Of a stretch of DNA of 51,753 nt, positions 1-6,974 are shown in pieces. Below the pieces are notes generated by a model. The model was not told the origin of the DNA. It did no database searches and saw only the letters and a program-made list of their open reading frames with translations. The translations under genes and the position numbers were made by a program. This DNA is from Hyphomicrobiales bacterium (GTDB taxonomy: Bacteria > Pseudomonadota > Alphaproteobacteria > Rhizobiales > Xanthobacteraceae). The stretch lies in contig PLJS01000250.1 in assembly GCA_003140315.1 (NCBI GenBank), positions 9,305 to 61,057 on the forward strand, written 5' to 3'. Numbering within the stretch: the first letter of the stretch is position 1; each line of letters starts with the position of its first letter.

Positions 1-1
1 G

Positions 2-235
2 CCGCGCTGGCTGCTCGGCCGCACCTGGGGCTCGGCGCACACCAATCTGCGGCTCGAATCGCGCTTCGATGAAAGGCTGACCGACCGGCTGCTATCGGCC
101 GGCCACGATGTGGAGGTGCTCGCCGAGCCCTATTCCGACACCATGGGTCACGCCGGCGCCGTTGTGCTGCATGCCGACGGCACGCTTGAAGGCGTGCATG
201 ACCCGCGCGCCGATGGCGGCGCTGTCGGACTATGA
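2..235 (+). CDS. Gamma-glutamyltransferase family protein, C-terminal fragment (cut by window start)
   Basis: The frame open at the left edge encodes the last 77 residues of a protein and stops with TGA at 233-235. The tail resembles the C-terminal beta strands of the small subunit of gamma-glutamyltransferases (Ntn hydrolases): GRTWG near the start, a stretch like NLRLESRF, then AGHDVEVL, DTMGHAGAVV and a terminal EGVHDPRADGGAVGL. The family transfers or hydrolyses gamma-glutamyl groups of glutathione-like compounds, usually in the periplasm, after autocleavage at a Thr. The cleavage site and N-terminal half lie outside the window, so activity cannot be judged. It converges on the DUF883 gene, overlapping it by 6 bases at the stop codons. 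Family recognition is from memory of the conserved C-terminus. Confidence 0.75.
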   Translation, partial: PRWLLGRTWGSAHTNLRLESRFDERLTDRLLSAGHDVEVLAEPYSDTMGHAGAVVLHADGTLEGVHDPRADGGAVGL

Positions 236-598
236 CCTGATGCGGTCGTACCAGCGCGGCTCGGGCGTGCCGCGCATCGAGGCGAACAACATGCCGAGCG
301 CAAAGCCGATGCCGACACTTAGCGCGACCATCGCCTTGGGATGCCGGCCGACTTCCTCGCTCACCATGTCGTCGATGTCGCTGGCCGTATCCTGCACGCG
401 GGTGACGGCGTCCTGCGCCATGTCGCTGGCGCTGTCGTAGGCGTCGGACGCCGCGCTCTTTGCCTGCGAGGCCGCGCTGGACGCCGCGCTCTTGGCCTGC
501 TCGTAGACGCCGGCCGCCTGCTTGCCGGTCTCCTTGGCGGTCTCGTCGATCGCCTGACCGGCACCTTTCATCGACGTTTCGAAATTGGAATTGGCCAT
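230..598 (-). CDS. DUF883 family (ElaB/YqjD-like) membrane-anchored protein
   Basis: A 122-residue protein with an amphipathic, Ala/Ser-rich coiled-coil-like body (repeated AKSAASSAASQAKSAASDA pattern, about residues 34-52) and one C-terminal hydrophobic segment (about residues 90-110) followed by a short basic tail. This is the layout of the DUF883/ElaB/YqjD group, whose E. coli members are tail-anchored inner-membrane proteins that bind ribosomes in stationary phase. Whether that role holds here is unknown. The open frame extends upstream to 685, but the ATG at 598 is chosen because GGAGGG lies just upstream of it and the preceding residues have no family-like content. It stands alone on this strand. 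Confidence 0.75.
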   Translation of the reverse strand: MANSNFETSMKGAGQAIDETAKETGKQAAGVYEQAKSAASSAASQAKSAASDAYDSASDMAQDAVTRVQDTASDIDDMVSEEVGRHPKAMVALSVGIGFALGMLFASMRGTPEPRWYDRIRS

Positions 599-757
599 CG
601 AGCCCTCCGGGACTGTGTTCCAGCAAGGAAACTCGTTCGGCCCGAAAGAGTTGCATCGCCCCTTCTGGGCGGCCGGGCCGGCCACGATTGCGACGAAATG
701 CCTCTATTCCGCCGCGTTCGGTGCTATGGTCCGCGTGGCGACGTTCTGGGCCCGCTG

Positions 758-1396
758 ATGATCCGAATATGCTGTTTCGCTCTGGCCGCGCTGGCGTTGC
801 TCGCCGCCGCACCGGCGCAGGCTCACCCCCACGTCTGGGTCACGATGAAGAGCGACATCGTCTATGCGGCGGACGGCACCGTGACCGGCGTGCGTCACGC
901 CTGGACCTTCGACGACATGTTCTCGGTCTTCGCCACGCAGGGGATGGAGAGCAAGGAAAAGGGCAAATTCACCCGCGAGGAGCTCGCGCCGCTCGCGCAG
1001 GTGAATATCGAGTCGATGAAGGAATACGACTACTTCACGATCGCCCACGCCAACGGTAAGCAGCTCGATTTCACAACGCCGGTCGACTATTGGCTCGAGC
1101 TCAATGACGGGCTCTTAACGCTGCATTTCACCTTGCCGCTCAGTAAGCCGGTCAAGGCGAGTGAGCTTCAGGTGGAAATGTACGATCCGACCTGGTTTGT
1201 GGATTTCGCCTTCGCCGAGAAGGACCCGGCACACCTCGTCGGTGCCCCGACAACCTGCCAGCTCGCGGTCGCCCGGCCGGGCGAAACACAGGCTCAGCCG
1301 CAAGCGCGGCTCGGCGAATCCTTCTTCCAAAACCTTGCGCCCGGAAGCAATTACGGCGCGCAGTTCTCCAACAAGATATCGGTGAAATGCCCGTGA
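758..1396 (+). CDS. DUF1007 family periplasmic protein
   Basis: A 212-residue exported protein. The signal peptide is clear: IRICCFALAALALLAAAPAQA, with cleavage likely after AQA, so the mature protein begins HPHVWV. A mature N-terminal HPHVW is a hallmark of DUF1007 proteins, which are usually encoded beside NicO-type nickel/cobalt transporters and are thought to handle metal in the periplasm. Here the gene overlaps the transporter start by 10 bases, which fits translational coupling. The open frame continues upstream to 341, antisense to the DUF883 gene, but the ATG at 758 directly precedes the signal peptide. A metal-related role is inferred from the N-terminal His residues and the neighbour. 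Confidence 0.85.
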   Translation: MIRICCFALAALALLAAAPAQAHPHVWVTMKSDIVYAADGTVTGVRHAWTFDDMFSVFATQGMESKEKGKFTREELAPLAQVNIESMKEYDYFTIAHANGKQLDFTTPVDYWLELNDGLLTLHFTLPLSKPVKASELQVEMYDPTWFVDFAFAEKDPAHLVGAPTTCQLAVARPGETQAQPQARLGESFFQNLAPGSNYGAQFSNKISVKCP

Positions 1397-2520
1397 CATC
1401 CTTGGCCGGGAGGCGCAAGGCGACGAGACTCCTGATCTGTCTGGCGGTCGTGGCTGCGGCTTTGGCCGCGCTCGGCGTGCTCGATGCCGCGCTGGCGCAA
1501 GGCAGCCCGTTCGGCGCGCCGCGCGCACCCGTGACGCCGCCGGCCGACGGCATCACCGGATGGCTGCTTGGGAAGCAGGCGGAGTTCTACCGGCTGCTCT
1601 CCGGCACGATCCGCGCCGCCAAGACCGACGGCAGCGCAGCGTGGCTGTTGATGGGCCTCTCCTTCGCCTACGGCATCTTCCACGCGGCGGGGCCGGGCCA
1701 CGGCAAGGCGGTGATCTCGTCCTATCTGGTGGCCAACGAAGAGACCTGGAAGCGCGGCGTCACGCTCTCCTTCGCGTCGGCGCTGGTGCAGGCGCTGGTC
1801 GCCGTCCTGGTGGTCGGCATCGCGGCGGCACTGCTCAACGCCACTGCGAAGACCATGAACAACGCCGTGTGGTGGATCGAGATCGTCAGCTATGGGTTGA
1901 TCGCCTTGATGGGCGCCCGGCTTCTCTGGACCAAGGGTCGCGCGTTCATCAGCGAATGGCGGCTCTTGCGCGCGCCGAAGACCCTCGGTGCCGCCGCGAC
2001 GGTGGCGCACGAGCATTCGCACGGTCATCATCACCATGATCACCCGCATGACCATGATGACCACGATCACGCCCACGATCACCACGACCATGCCAGCCCC
2101 GTGCATGGCGAGGCCGGCCACGTGCACGACGACCACTGCGGCCACTCGCACGGGCCGACTCCTGACGAACTTGCGGGTCCTGGCGGATGGAAGCGCGGCC
2201 TGGTGGCGATCTTCGCGGTCGGCTTGCGGCCCTGTTCGGGCGCGATCCTCGTGCTGGTCTTTGCCTTGGCACAAGGCATCTTCTGGGCCGGCATCGCGGC
2301 GACCTTCGTGATGGGGCTCGGCACGGCGATTACGGTGGCGGCGATCGCGACGCTGACCGTGTCGGCGACGACGTTTGCCGCCCGGATCGCCGCAACGCGT
2401 ACCGGCTATGGCTCGCTCGCCTTGCGCGGCGTCGAGGTCGGTGCCGCCGCGGTGGTGCTCGTGTTCGGCCTCGCGCTCCTCGCTGGCTATATGGTGACCG
2501 AGCGCATGGTCGGGATTTGA
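1387..2520 (+). CDS. NicO/RcnA-type nickel/cobalt transporter with His-rich loop
   Basis: A 377-residue polytopic membrane protein. After an N-terminal hydrophobic segment (residues about 14-37) come HAAGPGHGK (about 99-107), typical of the NicO family, several transmembrane helices, a cytosolic-type loop extremely rich in His and Asp (about 208-255), and a conserved VGLRPCSGA segment before the last helices. The His-rich loop is the expected Ni/Co-binding element. NicO members include both exporters (RcnA) and importers, and the sequence alone does not decide direction. It overlaps the DUF1007 gene by 10 bases and is followed by a TTGA overlap with the next gene. A cobalt-type nitrile hydratase lies about 2.5 kb downstream, making cobalt homeostasis a plausible link. 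Confidence 0.85.
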   Translation: MPVTSLAGRRKATRLLICLAVVAAALAALGVLDAALAQGSPFGAPRAPVTPPADGITGWLLGKQAEFYRLLSGTIRAAKTDGSAAWLLMGLSFAYGIFHAAGPGHGKAVISSYLVANEETWKRGVTLSFASALVQALVAVLVVGIAAALLNATAKTMNNAVWWIEIVSYGLIALMGARLLWTKGRAFISEWRLLRAPKTLGAAATVAHEHSHGHHHHDHPHDHDDHDHAHDHHDHASPVHGEAGHVHDDHCGHSHGPTPDELAGPGGWKRGLVAIFAVGLRPCSGAILVLVFALAQGIFWAGIAATFVMGLGTAITVAAIATLTVSATTFAARIAATRTGYGSLALRGVEVGAAAVVLVFGLALLAGYMVTERMVGI

Positions 2521-3737
2521 GCCCGGTCACCACACGCTGCTGCATCGCAGGTGGCGGGCCCGCGGGCATGATGCTCGGCTTCCTGCTGGCGCGCGCCGGC
2601 GTCGACGTCGTGGTGCTGGAAAAGCACGCTGACTTCCTGCGCGATTTCCGCGGCGACACCGTCCATCCTTCGACGCTTGAGCTGATGCGCGAGCTCGGCC
2701 TGCTGGATGAATTCCTCAAGCTGCCGCATCAGGAGGTCTCGCGCCTGACGTTCCAGATCGGGGCCACGCGCATTCCGCTGGTCGATTTCAGCCGCGTGCC
2801 GACTTACTGCAAGTTCATCGCGCTGATGCCGCAGTGGGATTTCCTCGACTTTCTCGCCGCCCACGCCAAGCGCTATCCGGCGTTTCATCTCCACATGAAG
2901 GCGGAAGCGACCGACCTTATCATCGAGAACGATATCGTCACGGGTCTCTGCGCAAAGACGCCGGACGGCGATCTTGAGATCCGCGCCGATCTGGTCGTCG
3001 GCTGCGACGGACGCCATTCGACGGTGCGCGAGCGCGCGGGGTTCGTCGTCGAGGACATCGGCGCGCCGATCGACGTGCTCTGGTTCCGCCTGTCGCGCCG
3101 CGAAGGCGACACCGAGGAAACCACCGGCCATATCGAAGCCGGAAAAATGATGATCATGCTCAATCGCGGCGACTACTGGCAGTGCGCCTATGTGATCCCC
3201 AAGGGCGGCATCGATGTCGTGAAGCGCGAGGGCCTGCCGGCGTTCCGCGCGCGCGTGCTGGAGCTGTCGCCGTTTCTCGCCGACCGCATCGGCGAGATCA
3301 AAAGCTTCGATGACGTCAAATTGCTCACGGTCGCGATCGACCGGCTGCGCGAATGGCACCGGCCGGGCCTCCTCTGCATCGGCGACGCCGCGCACGCGAT
3401 GTCGCCCGTCGGCGGCGTCGGGATCAATCTCGCGGTGCAGGACGCGGTCGCGGCCGCCAATATCCTTAGCGGACCGCTGCGCTCCGGCACCGTCACGCGC
3501 GAGCACCTCGCCGCCGTGCAGGTGCGCCGCGTGTTTCCGATGCGGGTCATCCAGCGGATGCAGGTGATCGTTCAGAACAAGCTCTTGTCGCCCGCGCTCT
3601 CAAGCAGCGAACGGCCGAAGCCGCCTCTGCTGCTGCGGCTGATCGCGTGGCTACCGCTCCTGCGCCGTATTCCGGCAAGGCTCGTCGGCGTCGGCGTGCG
3701 GCCGGAGCACATCCATACGCCGGAGTGTGCGGTCTGA
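2517..3737 (+). CDS. FAD-dependent aromatic-hydroxylase-type monooxygenase
   Basis: A 406-residue flavoprotein of the PHBH/UbiH group: an N-terminal dinucleotide-binding motif (IAGGGPAG, about residues 10-17), the DG motif (VVGCDGRHS, about 159-167) and the second FAD motif (CIGDAAHAMSPVGGVGINLA, from about 286). These enzymes hydroxylate or epoxidise small, often aromatic, substrates using NAD(P)H and O2; the substrate is not evident. No ATG precedes the FAD motif in this frame. The best start is TTG at 2517, which forms a TTGA overlap with the stop of the transporter gene and implies coupling. The open frame runs upstream to 2187, but that part is out-of-frame transporter sequence. No transmembrane segment is seen. 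Confidence 0.8.
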   Translation: MSPVTTRCCIAGGGPAGMMLGFLLARAGVDVVVLEKHADFLRDFRGDTVHPSTLELMRELGLLDEFLKLPHQEVSRLTFQIGATRIPLVDFSRVPTYCKFIALMPQWDFLDFLAAHAKRYPAFHLHMKAEATDLIIENDIVTGLCAKTPDGDLEIRADLVVGCDGRHSTVRERAGFVVEDIGAPIDVLWFRLSRREGDTEETTGHIEAGKMMIMLNRGDYWQCAYVIPKGGIDVVKREGLPAFRARVLELSPFLADRIGEIKSFDDVKLLTVAIDRLREWHRPGLLCIGDAAHAMSPVGGVGINLAVQDAVAAANILSGPLRSGTVTREHLAAVQVRRVFPMRVIQRMQVIVQNKLLSPALSSSERPKPPLLLRLIAWLPLLRRIPARLVGVGVRPEHIHTPECAV

Positions 3738-3758
3738 ATACGCTCAGCTCTCTCCTTT

Positions 3759-3907
3759 ACCCTCCCCCTTGTGGGGAGGGTCGACGCGCGAAGCGTGTCG
3801 GGGTGGGTGTGGCGCGACCGTGATCCAATCGCGCGACCCCCACCCCTAACCCCTCCCCACCATCAGGGCGTTCACGCCCGTCTTCGACGGGCTATTGGGG
3901 GAGGGGA
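3759..3907. repeat. Composite palindromic intergenic repeat (CCCTCCCC family, copy 1)
   Basis: A local palindrome (CCCTCCCCCTTGTGGGGAGGG, near 3760-3780, described with its one-base imbalance) is followed by a hairpin around GCGCGAAGCG, then GGGGTGGG. After a short spacer the order is mirrored: CCCCCACCCC, then CCCTCCCC, a hairpin around CGGGCG, and GGGGGAGGGG. The block fills the gap between two convergent genes, so it could also end transcription, but no U-tract is present. Related copies occur near 7477, 27010, 31485 and 45358. Confidence 0.75.
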
Positions 3908-3925
3908 ACAGAGCGGTGCGCGTGG

Positions 3926-4804
3926 CTACCTGAACCGCGGGATAAAGCCCTCGCCTTTCGCGTCGATATGGCAGAGATGCGGCGCGCCGAAATGGGTGGG
4001 CGCCAGCAGCGCGCCTGATCCGGCGCAGTCCTCCAGAAGCTTCAGCCGCGAGCGGGCCGCGGTTGTGGGATCAAGGCACGCGAAGCTGTTCCAGGTCGGA
4101 TGATAGACCTGGATCGCGTGGTGGATGATGTCGCCGGAGAAGAACGCCTGGGCGTTCTGCGAGGCGAGTTTGATCAGGACGTGGCCCGGCGTGTGGCCTG
4201 GCGCGGGCTCGATCTTGAAATGCTCCTCGATCGCGGCCGCGCCGTCGACGATCTGGGCCAAGCCCGCTTCGACCACCGGAAGGACGCTGTCGCCGAAAGC
4301 CCCCATGATCGCCGGTCCCTTTTTGGGATCGCGCTCGATCGCGAGGAAATAGTCGTAGTCGATCTTGCTGAACACATAGCGGGCGTTCGGAAACGTCGGG
4401 ACCCACCGGCCGTTGTCGAGGCGCGTGTTCCAGCCGACATGATCGACGTGCAGGTGCGTGCACATCACCATGTCGATCTCCTCCGGCCGCGCGCCGGCCG
4501 CGGCGAGCCGCGAGAGATACGGCGTGTCGAGTTGGTTCCAGAACGGCCGCGCAGCGCGCGATTTGTGGTTTCCGATGCAGGTGTCGATCAAGATTTTCTT
4601 GCCGCCGATCTCGATCAGCCAGGAATGGATGCTGAGCTTGAGATAACCGGTCGCCGGATCGTAGTGGTTCGGCACCATCCAGGAAAGATGCTCGGCGACG
4701 AGCTCGTCGCGCCATCCGGCGAAGAATTTACGCGCCTCGAAAAAGAAGCCGTAGGTCTCCTCGATGCGCGTGATCTTGGCCGCGCCGATCGTCGCCGTCG
4801 TCAT
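3926..4804 (-). CDS. Metallo-beta-lactamase-fold hydrolase (MBL superfamily)
   Basis: A 292-residue soluble protein with the metal-binding signature THLHVDHVGWN (HxHxDH), then PAPGHTPGH, then SGDIIHH and a final THFGAPH. These are the usual ligands for a two-metal site, so the enzyme is probably active. The superfamily includes lactonases, quinoprotein-linked hydrolases and glyoxalase II-like esterases, and the substrate cannot be named. There is no signal peptide. The open frame extends upstream to 4921, but that part is out-of-frame accessory-gene sequence; the ATG at 4804 lies 19 bases after the nitrile hydratase accessory stop codon. It is the last gene of that operon. This is not a standard nitrile hydratase partner, so it may act on a nitrile- or amide-derived product. 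Confidence 0.85.
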   Translation of the reverse strand: MTTATIGAAKITRIEETYGFFFEARKFFAGWRDELVAEHLSWMVPNHYDPATGYLKLSIHSWLIEIGGKKILIDTCIGNHKSRAARPFWNQLDTPYLSRLAAAGARPEEIDMVMCTHLHVDHVGWNTRLDNGRWVPTFPNARYVFSKIDYDYFLAIERDPKKGPAIMGAFGDSVLPVVEAGLAQIVDGAAAIEEHFKIEPAPGHTPGHVLIKLASQNAQAFFSGDIIHHAIQVYHPTWNSFACLDPTTAARSRLKLLEDCAGSGALLAPTHFGAPHLCHIDAKGEGFIPRFR

Positions 4805-4823
4805 GCTGATGCCGTTGATTGCG

Positions 4824-5258
4824 TTAGTCGTGATGGTGGAAGTCGTGCGGTTGCAGCTCGATCGGCTCGCCGTGCGGCGTGCGATCCGCCGCGTGGTCCC
4901 AGGCGTGCTGGTAGCGCGCAAGCGTTACGGCGTCGGTGACGCCCTTCTCGGCGACGAGACGTTCGAGCGCGTTGAGCCAATGTCGATAATAGGTCTCGCC
5001 GGTGTCGGGATCGCCAGCGGCCTGCGCGCGCTTGATCTCGTCGGCGAGCGTCGCGGCCCATTCGGGCCAGGTAAATATACGGCGTTCATGCAGCGCGAGC
5101 GCCATCGCGAAGGCCTGCGCCTCCCATGGCTCGCGGAAGACCGGGCCGTCGGTGTCGTGGGGGATGCCCGGCACGGCCTCGCGTGCGCGCTGCGCGGCGT
5201 CAGTGCCCAACTGGTCATCCCGGCCGAGCGAGCCTTGCGAGCGAGAGCCGGGACCCAT
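4824..5258 (-). CDS. Nitrile hydratase accessory (activator) protein
   Basis: About 144 residues. From GPVFREPWEAQAFAMALAL onward it matches the nitrile hydratase accessory family, which is related to the N-terminal part of the beta subunit and helps deliver cobalt to the alpha subunit: FTWPEWA, TGETYYRHWL, LERLVAEKG and a final His-rich HDFHHHD. The natural start is uncertain. The first 16 codons from the ATG at 5258 (MGPGSRSQGSLGRDDQ) lie entirely within the left inverted repeat of the GIY-YIG element, so the element has replaced or extended the N-terminus. AGAGG lies about 9 bases upstream of this ATG. A GTG at 5264 or a TTG at 5210 just past the repeat are alternatives. Confidence 0.85.
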   Translation of the reverse strand: MGPGSRSQGSLGRDDQLGTDAAQRAREAVPGIPHDTDGPVFREPWEAQAFAMALALHERRIFTWPEWAATLADEIKRAQAAGDPDTGETYYRHWLNALERLVAEKGVTDAVTLARYQHAWDHAADRTPHGEPIELQPHDFHHHD

Positions 5259-5266
5259 AACCACGA
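5211..5266 (+). repeat. Left inverted repeat of the GIY-YIG element
   Basis: A 56-base arm starting CTGGTCATCCCGGCCGA and ending GAGCCGGGACCCATAACC plus ACGA. It matches the reverse complement of 5570-5629 at both ends (about 17 and 24 bases); only the middle, around GCCTTG, differs and is 4 bases shorter. On the minus strand it encodes the first residues of the accessory protein. Confidence 0.9.
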
Positions 5267-5270
5267 ACCT

Positions 5271-5561
5271 CTAGACGAGTGACGGAAAAAGATCTTCCCA
5301 GTGGGGATTGTCGCGTTCGATCAGCTCGATTTTCCAGTCGCGCTTCCAACGCTTGAGGCGTTTCTCACGAAGGATCGCCGACCCCGGATCGTCGTAGACT
5401 TCATAATAGACAAGCTTATCGACCCCATGTTCTTTGGTAAATCCAGGAACAAGCTTCTGCTTGTGTTCGTAAACGCGTCGAATGAGATCGTTCGTGACGC
5501 CGATATAGATCGTGCCGTGCTTGCGGCTCGCGAGAATGTAGACGTAAAAATGTTTGTCCAT
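5271..5561 (-). CDS. Small GIY-YIG nuclease family protein
   Basis: A 96-residue protein that is essentially one GIY-YIG domain. The first strand is FYVYIL and the second IYIGVTNDL (residues about 18-26), the family signature; next come RRVYEHK with the conserved Arg, a GFTKEHGVDKLVYYE segment and LREKRLKRWKRDWK with a candidate metal-binding Glu. Related small proteins (UPF0213-like) are numerous in Rhizobiales and usually annotated only as nuclease family members. The catalytic fold suggests DNA nicking or cutting. No extra DNA-binding domain is present. The ATG at 5561 follows the right inverted repeat. Its A/T-rich codon use differs clearly from neighbours. Its position between long inverted repeats suggests it may act on them. 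Confidence 0.9.
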   Translation of the reverse strand: MDKHFYVYILASRKHGTIYIGVTNDLIRRVYEHKQKLVPGFTKEHGVDKLVYYEVYDDPGSAILREKRLKRWKRDWKIELIERDNPHWEDLFPSLV

Positions 5562-5569
5562 CGGTAGAG

Positions 5570-5629
5570 TCGTGGTTATGGGTCCCGGCTCTCCCCCGGC
5601 TCAAGGCCGGGGTCGGCCGGGATGACCAG
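5570..5629 (-). repeat. Right inverted repeat of the GIY-YIG element
   Basis: A 60-base arm beginning TCGTGGTTATGGGTCCCGGC and ending GGCCGGGATGACCAG. It contains an internal hairpin, CCCCGGC-CTTGA-GCCGGGG on the minus strand, which the left arm replaces by a GCGAG-based stem. It begins one base after the beta-subunit stop codon on the minus strand and is the reverse complement of 5211-5266. Confidence 0.9.
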
Positions 5630-6289
5630 CTAAATTGGCTCCAGATACGGCTCGAAGGCGTCGATGGAGATCTTCACCGTCGGGTCCGCGTCGGCGCCCC
5701 AAAGCTCCGCCGAGTCGAATACCACCGTATAGAGCCACTGCGGATTTTCGCCGGCTTCCATCGAGGCGGAGTCCGGAAACACGTGGCAGCCATGATCGCG
5801 CTCGACGATGCCGACATGGCCGCGCACGTATCGCGGCAGCCTTGTGTGCGTGGCTGGATGGATGTTCCTGGCGCGCACACGGTCACCGGCCTTGAACTTC
5901 GCCGGCGCCGGTGCCGGACGCCCGAATGCGCCGCGCACCATGATGCGTTCGACCTGGTCGGCCGTGAACTTGCCGCGCCGCGGGGCCTTGGTTTCCTTGA
6001 GCGCGTGGCCCGCTTTCACCTCGTCGGCATCGACGAAGCCCTTGTCGACGAGCAGGTCTTCGAGCCCGAGCAGCCACTTCTTGTAATACGAGCTCGACAG
6101 ATAGACATGCGGCGGCAGCGCCTCGCGATAGAAGCGCGAGGTGTCGATGTTGAACGCGCCCGCCGCGCCCATGGCGCGCACCAGTGCCAGCACCCGGCCT
6201 TCCCATTGTTCGTGAAACATCGGCTCGTTCGGCTCGGCTTCGACCTTGCCGAAGCCGTCCATGCCGCCCATGTCGTGCACGCCGTTCAT
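5630..6289 (-). CDS. Nitrile hydratase beta subunit
   Basis: A 219-residue protein, normal length for the family. It begins [16 protein letters not shown], the standard beta-subunit start, continues with [16 protein letters not shown] and [18 protein letters not shown], and has the C-terminal barrel domain ([29 protein letters not shown]). With the alpha subunit it forms the heterodimer that hydrates nitriles to amides; beta Arg residues contact the cobalt-site claw. Its ATG at 6289 overlaps the alpha stop as ATGA, indicating coupled translation. Upstream frame extension to 6589 is an alpha-gene shadow. The stop TAG at 5630-5632 directly abuts the right arm of the GIY-YIG element, so the protein is intact but the normal junction to the accessory gene is interrupted. 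Confidence 0.95.
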   Translation of the reverse strand: MNGVHDMGGMDGFGKVEAEPNEPMFHEQWEGRVLALVRAMGAAGAFNIDTSRFYREALPPHVYLSSSYYKKWLLGLEDLLVDKGFVDADEVKAGHALKETKAPRRGKFTADQVERIMVRGAFGRPAPAPAKFKAGDRVRARNIHPATHTRLPRYVRGHVGIVERDHGCHVFPDSASMEAGENPQWLYTVVFDSAELWGADADPTVKISIDAFEPYLEPI

Positions 6290-6936
6290 GACGGCGAGCC
6301 CGGCGCTTTCGGGAAGCCGGTGCCGATCATCGAGTCGCGCGTGACCAGTTCGGCGAGTTGTTGCTCGCTCCAGCCTTCGGTGCCGTTCGGGCGCATCGGC
6401 AGCACGAGGAAGCGGGTCTCGGCCGTGGAATCCCACACGCGGATTTCGGTGTCGCTCGGAAGCGTGACTCCGAAATCCGCCAGCACGCCGCGCGGGTCCT
6501 TCACGGCGCGCGAGCGATAGGGCGCGGCCTTGTACCAGACCGGCGGCAGCCCGAGCATCTCCCACGGATAGCAAGAGCAGAGCGTGCACACGACCATGTT
6601 GTGGCGCTCGGCCGTGTTCTCGACCGCGACCAGATGATCGCCGACGCGGCTCACATGGCCGAGCGTGCCGATGGCCTTGGTGGCGTCCTTGAGCAAGGCC
6701 TGGCGGAATGCCGGGTCGGTCCAGGCCTTGGCGACGACGCGCGCGCCGTTGTGCGGCCCGATCTTGGTCTCATAGGCCTCGATGATGGCGTCGAGCGCGG
6801 CGGGCTCGACATAGCCCTTCTCAGTCAGGATCGATTCCAGCGCGCGCACCCGGATCTGCATCTCGGACAATTCCGAGCCGTGCTCGTGATCATGGTGGTG
6901 GTCGTCGTCGTGCGGGTGATCGTGGTCTTGCGCCAT
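6286..6936 (-). CDS. Nitrile hydratase alpha subunit, cobalt type
   Basis: A 216-residue catalytic subunit. The metal-claw motif VCTLCSC is at residues 116-122 (C117, T118, L119, C120, S121, C122). Thr at the second position is characteristic of Co(III)-type enzymes; iron-type enzymes carry Ser there. Two of the Cys become oxidised in the mature site. The protein also has an unusual His/Asp-rich N-terminus (about residues 4-19, [16 protein letters not shown]), which could bind cobalt or nickel. It hydrates nitriles to amides in the cytoplasm. CGGAG precedes the ATG. It heads an operon alpha-beta-[GIY-YIG]-accessory-MBL. No amidase or nitrilase is adjacent, so the amide must be processed elsewhere or by an unrecognised enzyme. 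Confidence 0.95.
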   Translation of the reverse strand: MAQDHDHPHDDDHHHDHEHGSELSEMQIRVRALESILTEKGYVEPAALDAIIEAYETKIGPHNGARVVAKAWTDPAFRQALLKDATKAIGTLGHVSRVGDHLVAVENTAERHNMVVCTLCSCYPWEMLGLPPVWYKAAPYRSRAVKDPRGVLADFGVTLPSDTEIRVWDSTAETRFLVLPMRPNGTEGWSEQQLAELVTRDSMIGTGFPKAPGSPS

Positions 6937-6974
6937 ACGGGGCTCCGTCGATCCGTTTTGCGCTAGTATATAGC
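6937..6974. promoter_or_regulatory. Short divergent promoter region between nitrile hydratase and TRAP genes
   Basis: Only 38 bases separate the two start codons. They contain CTAGTATATAG (6963-6973), which read on the minus strand gives a -10-like TATACT about 30 bases upstream of the alpha ATG. No convincing -35 box is visible for either direction. The A/T-rich imperfect palindrome could serve both genes. Confidence 0.35.

Larger units (their letters stand above)
5211..5629. mobile_element. Putative small mobile element: GIY-YIG gene between long inverted repeats
   Basis: A unit of about 419 bases consisting of a left arm (5211-5266), a complete GIY-YIG nuclease gene and a right arm (5570-5629) that is the near-perfect reverse complement of the left arm. 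It lies exactly between the nitrile hydratase beta stop codon and the accessory gene, which are normally adjacent. A hand count over 5281-5560 gives about 50% GC against about 65% in neighbouring coding sequence, which supports foreign origin. I see no clear target-site duplication. The arms resemble multicopy repeats known from Bradyrhizobium-like genomes. Mobility is inferred, not shown. Confidence 0.6.

Noticed and set aside
1988-2100. Tandem CAT/CAC-rich sequence as a DNA repeat or CRISPR
   Set aside because: It encodes the His-rich loop of the NicO transporter and has no regular repeat-spacer pattern.
3738-3925. Small protein-coding gene in the gap before the MBL gene
   Set aside because: The frame there is repeat sequence with no ribosome-binding site or homologous pattern.
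6963-6973. Full sigma-70 promoter for nitrile hydratase
   Set aside because: Only the -10-like part is visible; the expected -35 positions read TGAAAT or similar.
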